From: Lineus longissimus
Taxonomy: Eukaryota; Nemertea; Pilidiophora; Heteronemertea; Lineidae
Length of the DNA: 64,000 nucleotides
Direction: 5' to 3'
Assembly: GCF_910592395.1 (NCBI RefSeq)
Contig: NC_088312.1
Span: 248,001 to 312,000, forward strand
The stretch's first letter is position 1. Every line of letters begins with the position of its first letter. The notes under the pieces were generated by a model. The model had not been told where the DNA came from and did not search any database. It saw only the letters and a list, made by a program, of their open reading frames with translations. The position numbers were made by a program, and so were the translations under genes. Shown piece by piece: positions 61,301 through 64,000 of the stretch.

Positions 61301-64000
61301 AAACTGTAGTTATGTATAATTACAGAAAATCCAGCAGACAACTTTGGTGCGACGAGTCTCCTGGACTTACTTGAGAAAGAAGAAAAGGACAACTATCAAG
61401 TTGAGAGAGTGGCCTACATTCACTGGGGGCTGAAGATCGCCTCAGACAGGAAAGGGCATAACTATGTGGTGATGCAAGGACAACCAATATCCAAGTAGGT
61501 ATTACATTCAAGTTCGAGGAGCAGTAGCGAAATGTTTTTGTTCACTGTTCAGTTTACTCTGACTGCTGGCAATTTTACAGTGAGCTGGTTGTACTGCCTG
61601 CTAGCAGTGCAGTATTGAAAAGTACTTTGGCTGAAGACTCACAGGAGAGCAACAACTGTGTCATGGTATGTTTGAAGGATCTGGTATACAGGTATGATAC
61701 ATAAAGAAGCAAGTTGACTCACATTTTACTACTGCACCATTGTCTTATTCTCTCATTGATTTCCAGTTTGACGCACGTTCCTGAACCCCAGGCATCCCAG
61801 ATGCACCAACATTTCCAAGTGTTATTGGATGAGGCAAATGAATTCGATACAATACACGATGTTGTCCTAGAAGTTGGCCCAAGAAAGGTCGCCGCTCACA
61901 AATACATCCTGGCGCACCGGAGTGACTACTTCAAGAAGCTTTTCCTTCAGTCTGACATCGGTGCAGCATCCGAATTCTTAAACCACCAGGTTATAGATAT
62001 TGCAGATGTAAATGAAGAACTATTTTCTCAGCTCGTCCGATTCATTTATACGGATGATTGTGATTTGTTACATATCGGTGAAACCTACTCACTGCCCAAG
62101 GATACATTAGATGTTGAGAAAGAAGATGATTTCAGTGACTTTATTATGGTGTCATCATCCAAAAAGATGTCTGCGTATGAGGTGAAGCAGAAGAAGCGTT
62201 GGAAGTGTGCAGAGGGAGGCAAGGTTGAGAAGAGGAGTGGGACTAACCCAGTGAAGATGCTTCAAGAGATGGCTGAAACGTTTGGTGTTCATGCCCTCAA
62301 GAAAAGGTCAGTGGTGTGACTCTCTTAGAAGATGGATGTGCCAGAATTTGAAAGTATTGAGGCGAAATCTTAAAGGCTTTTCCATGGGAAGTGATATAAT
62401 TCTAAGGGTTGTCTTGTTGTATGTTTTACTATTGGCAGAACTTCCTTGGAGCTTTCTGCAAAAGGAAGCCAATTGCTACTTCCGGGTTGTTGCTGACCAA
62501 GGTTCTCAAACCAGAACGCATTCATTTCACCTTCACAACCGCTCCTTGAATAATCACTTGTCTGTCTATTCCAGATTAGAAGCTGTCAAGTATAACCAAG
62601 GAAAGATTCAATCGAATGGGCGTCATCTGGCGAAACCTAACATTCGCTTTGACAGAAAAAAACTTGTGGCATTGAGTAATGTTGCTCTGCAATCAGAGGA
62701 CGGAGAGATTATCGCTTGTCATAAGTGTATCCTGTGTGCGAGGTTGGAATACTTCAACAGCATGTTGGGATCAGGATGGATTGAGACATCCATGTCAGAT
62801 TCGCTGTCCTTGCCGGTGCTGGGGAATGTGCTCAAGATCATAGTAGATTATCTCTACACTGACACTGCCACAGTCATCCACAGTATGTTGGCCAGTTATT
62901 TTGGTCTTGTATATTGCATGCTGTCCTGTCTAAAGGAGCGTAGACCTCTTCGGAGCTGTTCTGCTTATCTAAACGTAACTCTGGTATAACAAGAGGCTTG
63001 ACCAGAATGTCACCTCTCCCTGGATTTGACACCTGTATGTGTTCATACCATGTGTTGTTTGACACCTGTATGTGTTCATACCATGTGTTGTTTGACACCT
63101 GTATGTGTTCATACCATGTGTTGTTTGACACCTGTATGTGTTCATACCATGTGTTGTTTGATAACCCAATATCCCTCTTTCAGCTTGTGAAGACGCCGAG
63201 TTGATCTGTAACGTCCTGGTGGTGGCCGACCAGTTGCTGATTACGAGGCTCAAAGAAATATGTGAAGCCATTATCACGCAGATGTGTGAGTAGGCTCTTT
63301 TTGCTTCTGTTTATAGTTCACTGAATGATGTTGATCAGACTTGGACTAAAATGCCTCAATGTGCAGATCTCAAATCCCAGTTCAATATTTACAATCTCAG
63401 GTGGACAAGTCTGTTCTCAAATCCCAGTTCAATATTTACAATCTCAGGTGGACAAGTCTGTTCTCAAATCCCAGTTCAATATTTACAATCTCAGGTGGAC
63501 AAGTCTGTTTGAGTGACAAATGTTCCTGGTCCCAGATTGGTTGGTTCCAGATGGTCTGTTTAACTCCCTCTTGTTTATTACAGTGACCTTGAAGAACGCT
63601 GCTGAACTGCTTGAGTTTGCTACAGTTTACAACTCGGAGCAGCTGAAGGTTGCCTGTCAGGAGTACATCTCGATCAACCTGGCAGCCATGATCGAGGCGA
63701 GATATCTTGATGTGCTCTCTCACGATGTCATCCAGGAGCTGACTAGATTTTACAAGGAGTTTGTAAGTTATTTACCATTTGATCTGCATGTACGCACAGA
63801 TACCCAAAATTGAAGTAGTCGAAAAAAAGGTTGATCAAGGTAACTTGGTGAGAAATGGCACTCCTACATGTATGTGATTCATTTCATGAGTTTATGATTG
63901 AAAATATGTGAAAAGAGATTGACTTGGAATGAGAATGTTTCTTTGAAGGTGCCTGCCATGGAGAGGAGGGTTGTGACTCCCTACAGTGATCCTCCTGACA
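58329..64000 (+). CDS. IBTK: Inhibitor of Bruton tyrosine kinase (IBTK) orthologue, 3' truncated by the window
   Basis: Scaffold with ankyrin repeats, an RCC1 propeller and two BTB/POZ domains. In mammals it inhibits BTK and serves as a CUL3 ubiquitin-ligase substrate adaptor. Exons: 58329-58658, 58901-59125, 59364-59560, 59817-59901, 60197-60314, 60432-60603, 60732-61057, 61326-61494, 61581-61665, 61792-62306, 62575-62882, 63184-63285, 63584-63762, 63949->64000; about 954 aa, with in-phase junctions. Evidence: ankyrin FGRNLLHIAATCGKADIVEW, WTALHRALFYGQLAAARVL, the IBTK-specific DKEGLSPLDLVMKDRP, RCC1 units YTCGHGRGGRLGHGTEQTC and VYACGLNNNKLLGL, BTB1 HDVVLEVGPRKVAAHKYILA, BTB2 HKCILCARLEYFNSMLGSGW, and VVADQLLITRLKEICE. 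The exon 10 acceptor at 61791 is chosen by phase; the stronger-looking AG at 61766 would break the frame. Human IBTK is about 1,350 aa, so roughly a quarter to a third lies beyond the window. Confidence 0.94.
63025..63160. repeat. 33-bp minisatellite, 4 copies, IBTK intron 11
   Basis: Four units of tttgacacctgtatgtgttc plus ataccatgtgttg, ending about 20 bp before the acceptor of exon 63184-63285. The 33-bp period keeps frames open on both strands and gives false repetitive peptides. Confidence 0.95.
63370..63511. repeat. 47-bp minisatellite, 3 copies, IBTK intron 12
   Basis: Three perfect or near-perfect units of ctcaaatcccagttcaatat plus ttacaatctcaggtggacaa and gtctgtt. Each unit contains an internal cag|gtgg-like junction but lies about 70 bp before the genuine acceptor at 63583. 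Confidence 0.95.

Noticed and set aside
62874-63277. Repetitive minus- and plus-strand frames near IBTK exon 12
   Set aside because: Created by the 33-bp repeat (11 codons per unit); not coding.

Overview
This 64 kb window is animal nuclear DNA. It has many short GT-AG exons, large introns, intronic tRNA-type elements, minisatellites and transposon debris, and no operons. I built the gene models by hand: I matched splice donors and acceptors by eye, required the reading phase to be continuous across every junction, and compared the products with families I know. Three complete coding sequences close exactly (total coding length divisible by 3). A fourth is cut by the right edge.

Layout. (1) 138-6498, minus strand: a MORC3-type GHKL ATPase with a CW zinc finger, 11 coding exons, 765 aa. 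(2) 9296-46234, minus strand: a giant cadherin-repeat protein, 56 coding exons, about 3,904 aa. It starts with a signal peptide and ends with a stop codon and no membrane segment. Most of it consists of nine tandem copies of a four-exon cassette; each cassette encodes about 320 aa, roughly three cadherin repeats. (3) 47469-53476, minus strand: ALDH5A1-like succinate-semialdehyde dehydrogenase, 11 exons. A tRNA-Asp(GTC) gene lies in its first intron on the opposite strand and a degenerate tRNA-like unit in its second. (4) 53.7-58.3 kb: a transposon-rich gap holding a broken Helitron helicase split by a solo LTR, a 1.1 kb inverted-repeat DNA element with 8-bp target duplications, a shorter foldback element and SINE-like pieces. 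(5) 58329 to beyond 64000, plus strand: IBTK orthologue (ankyrin, RCC1, two BTB domains), 3' end outside the window.

The organism is an invertebrate, probably marine. Minisatellites that duplicate exon-intron boundaries (clear at MORC3 exon 1 and cadherin exon 44, possible at cadherin exon 2) recall the 'mirage' minisatellites described from amphioxus genes. I therefore favour a cephalochordate, but other invertebrate deuterostomes or lophotrochozoans are not excluded.

The genes show no shared pathway: a chromatin ATPase, a secreted adhesion-type protein, a mitochondrial GABA-catabolic enzyme and a signalling/ubiquitin adaptor. The most unusual points are the cassette-built cadherin without a membrane anchor and the repeated splice donors.
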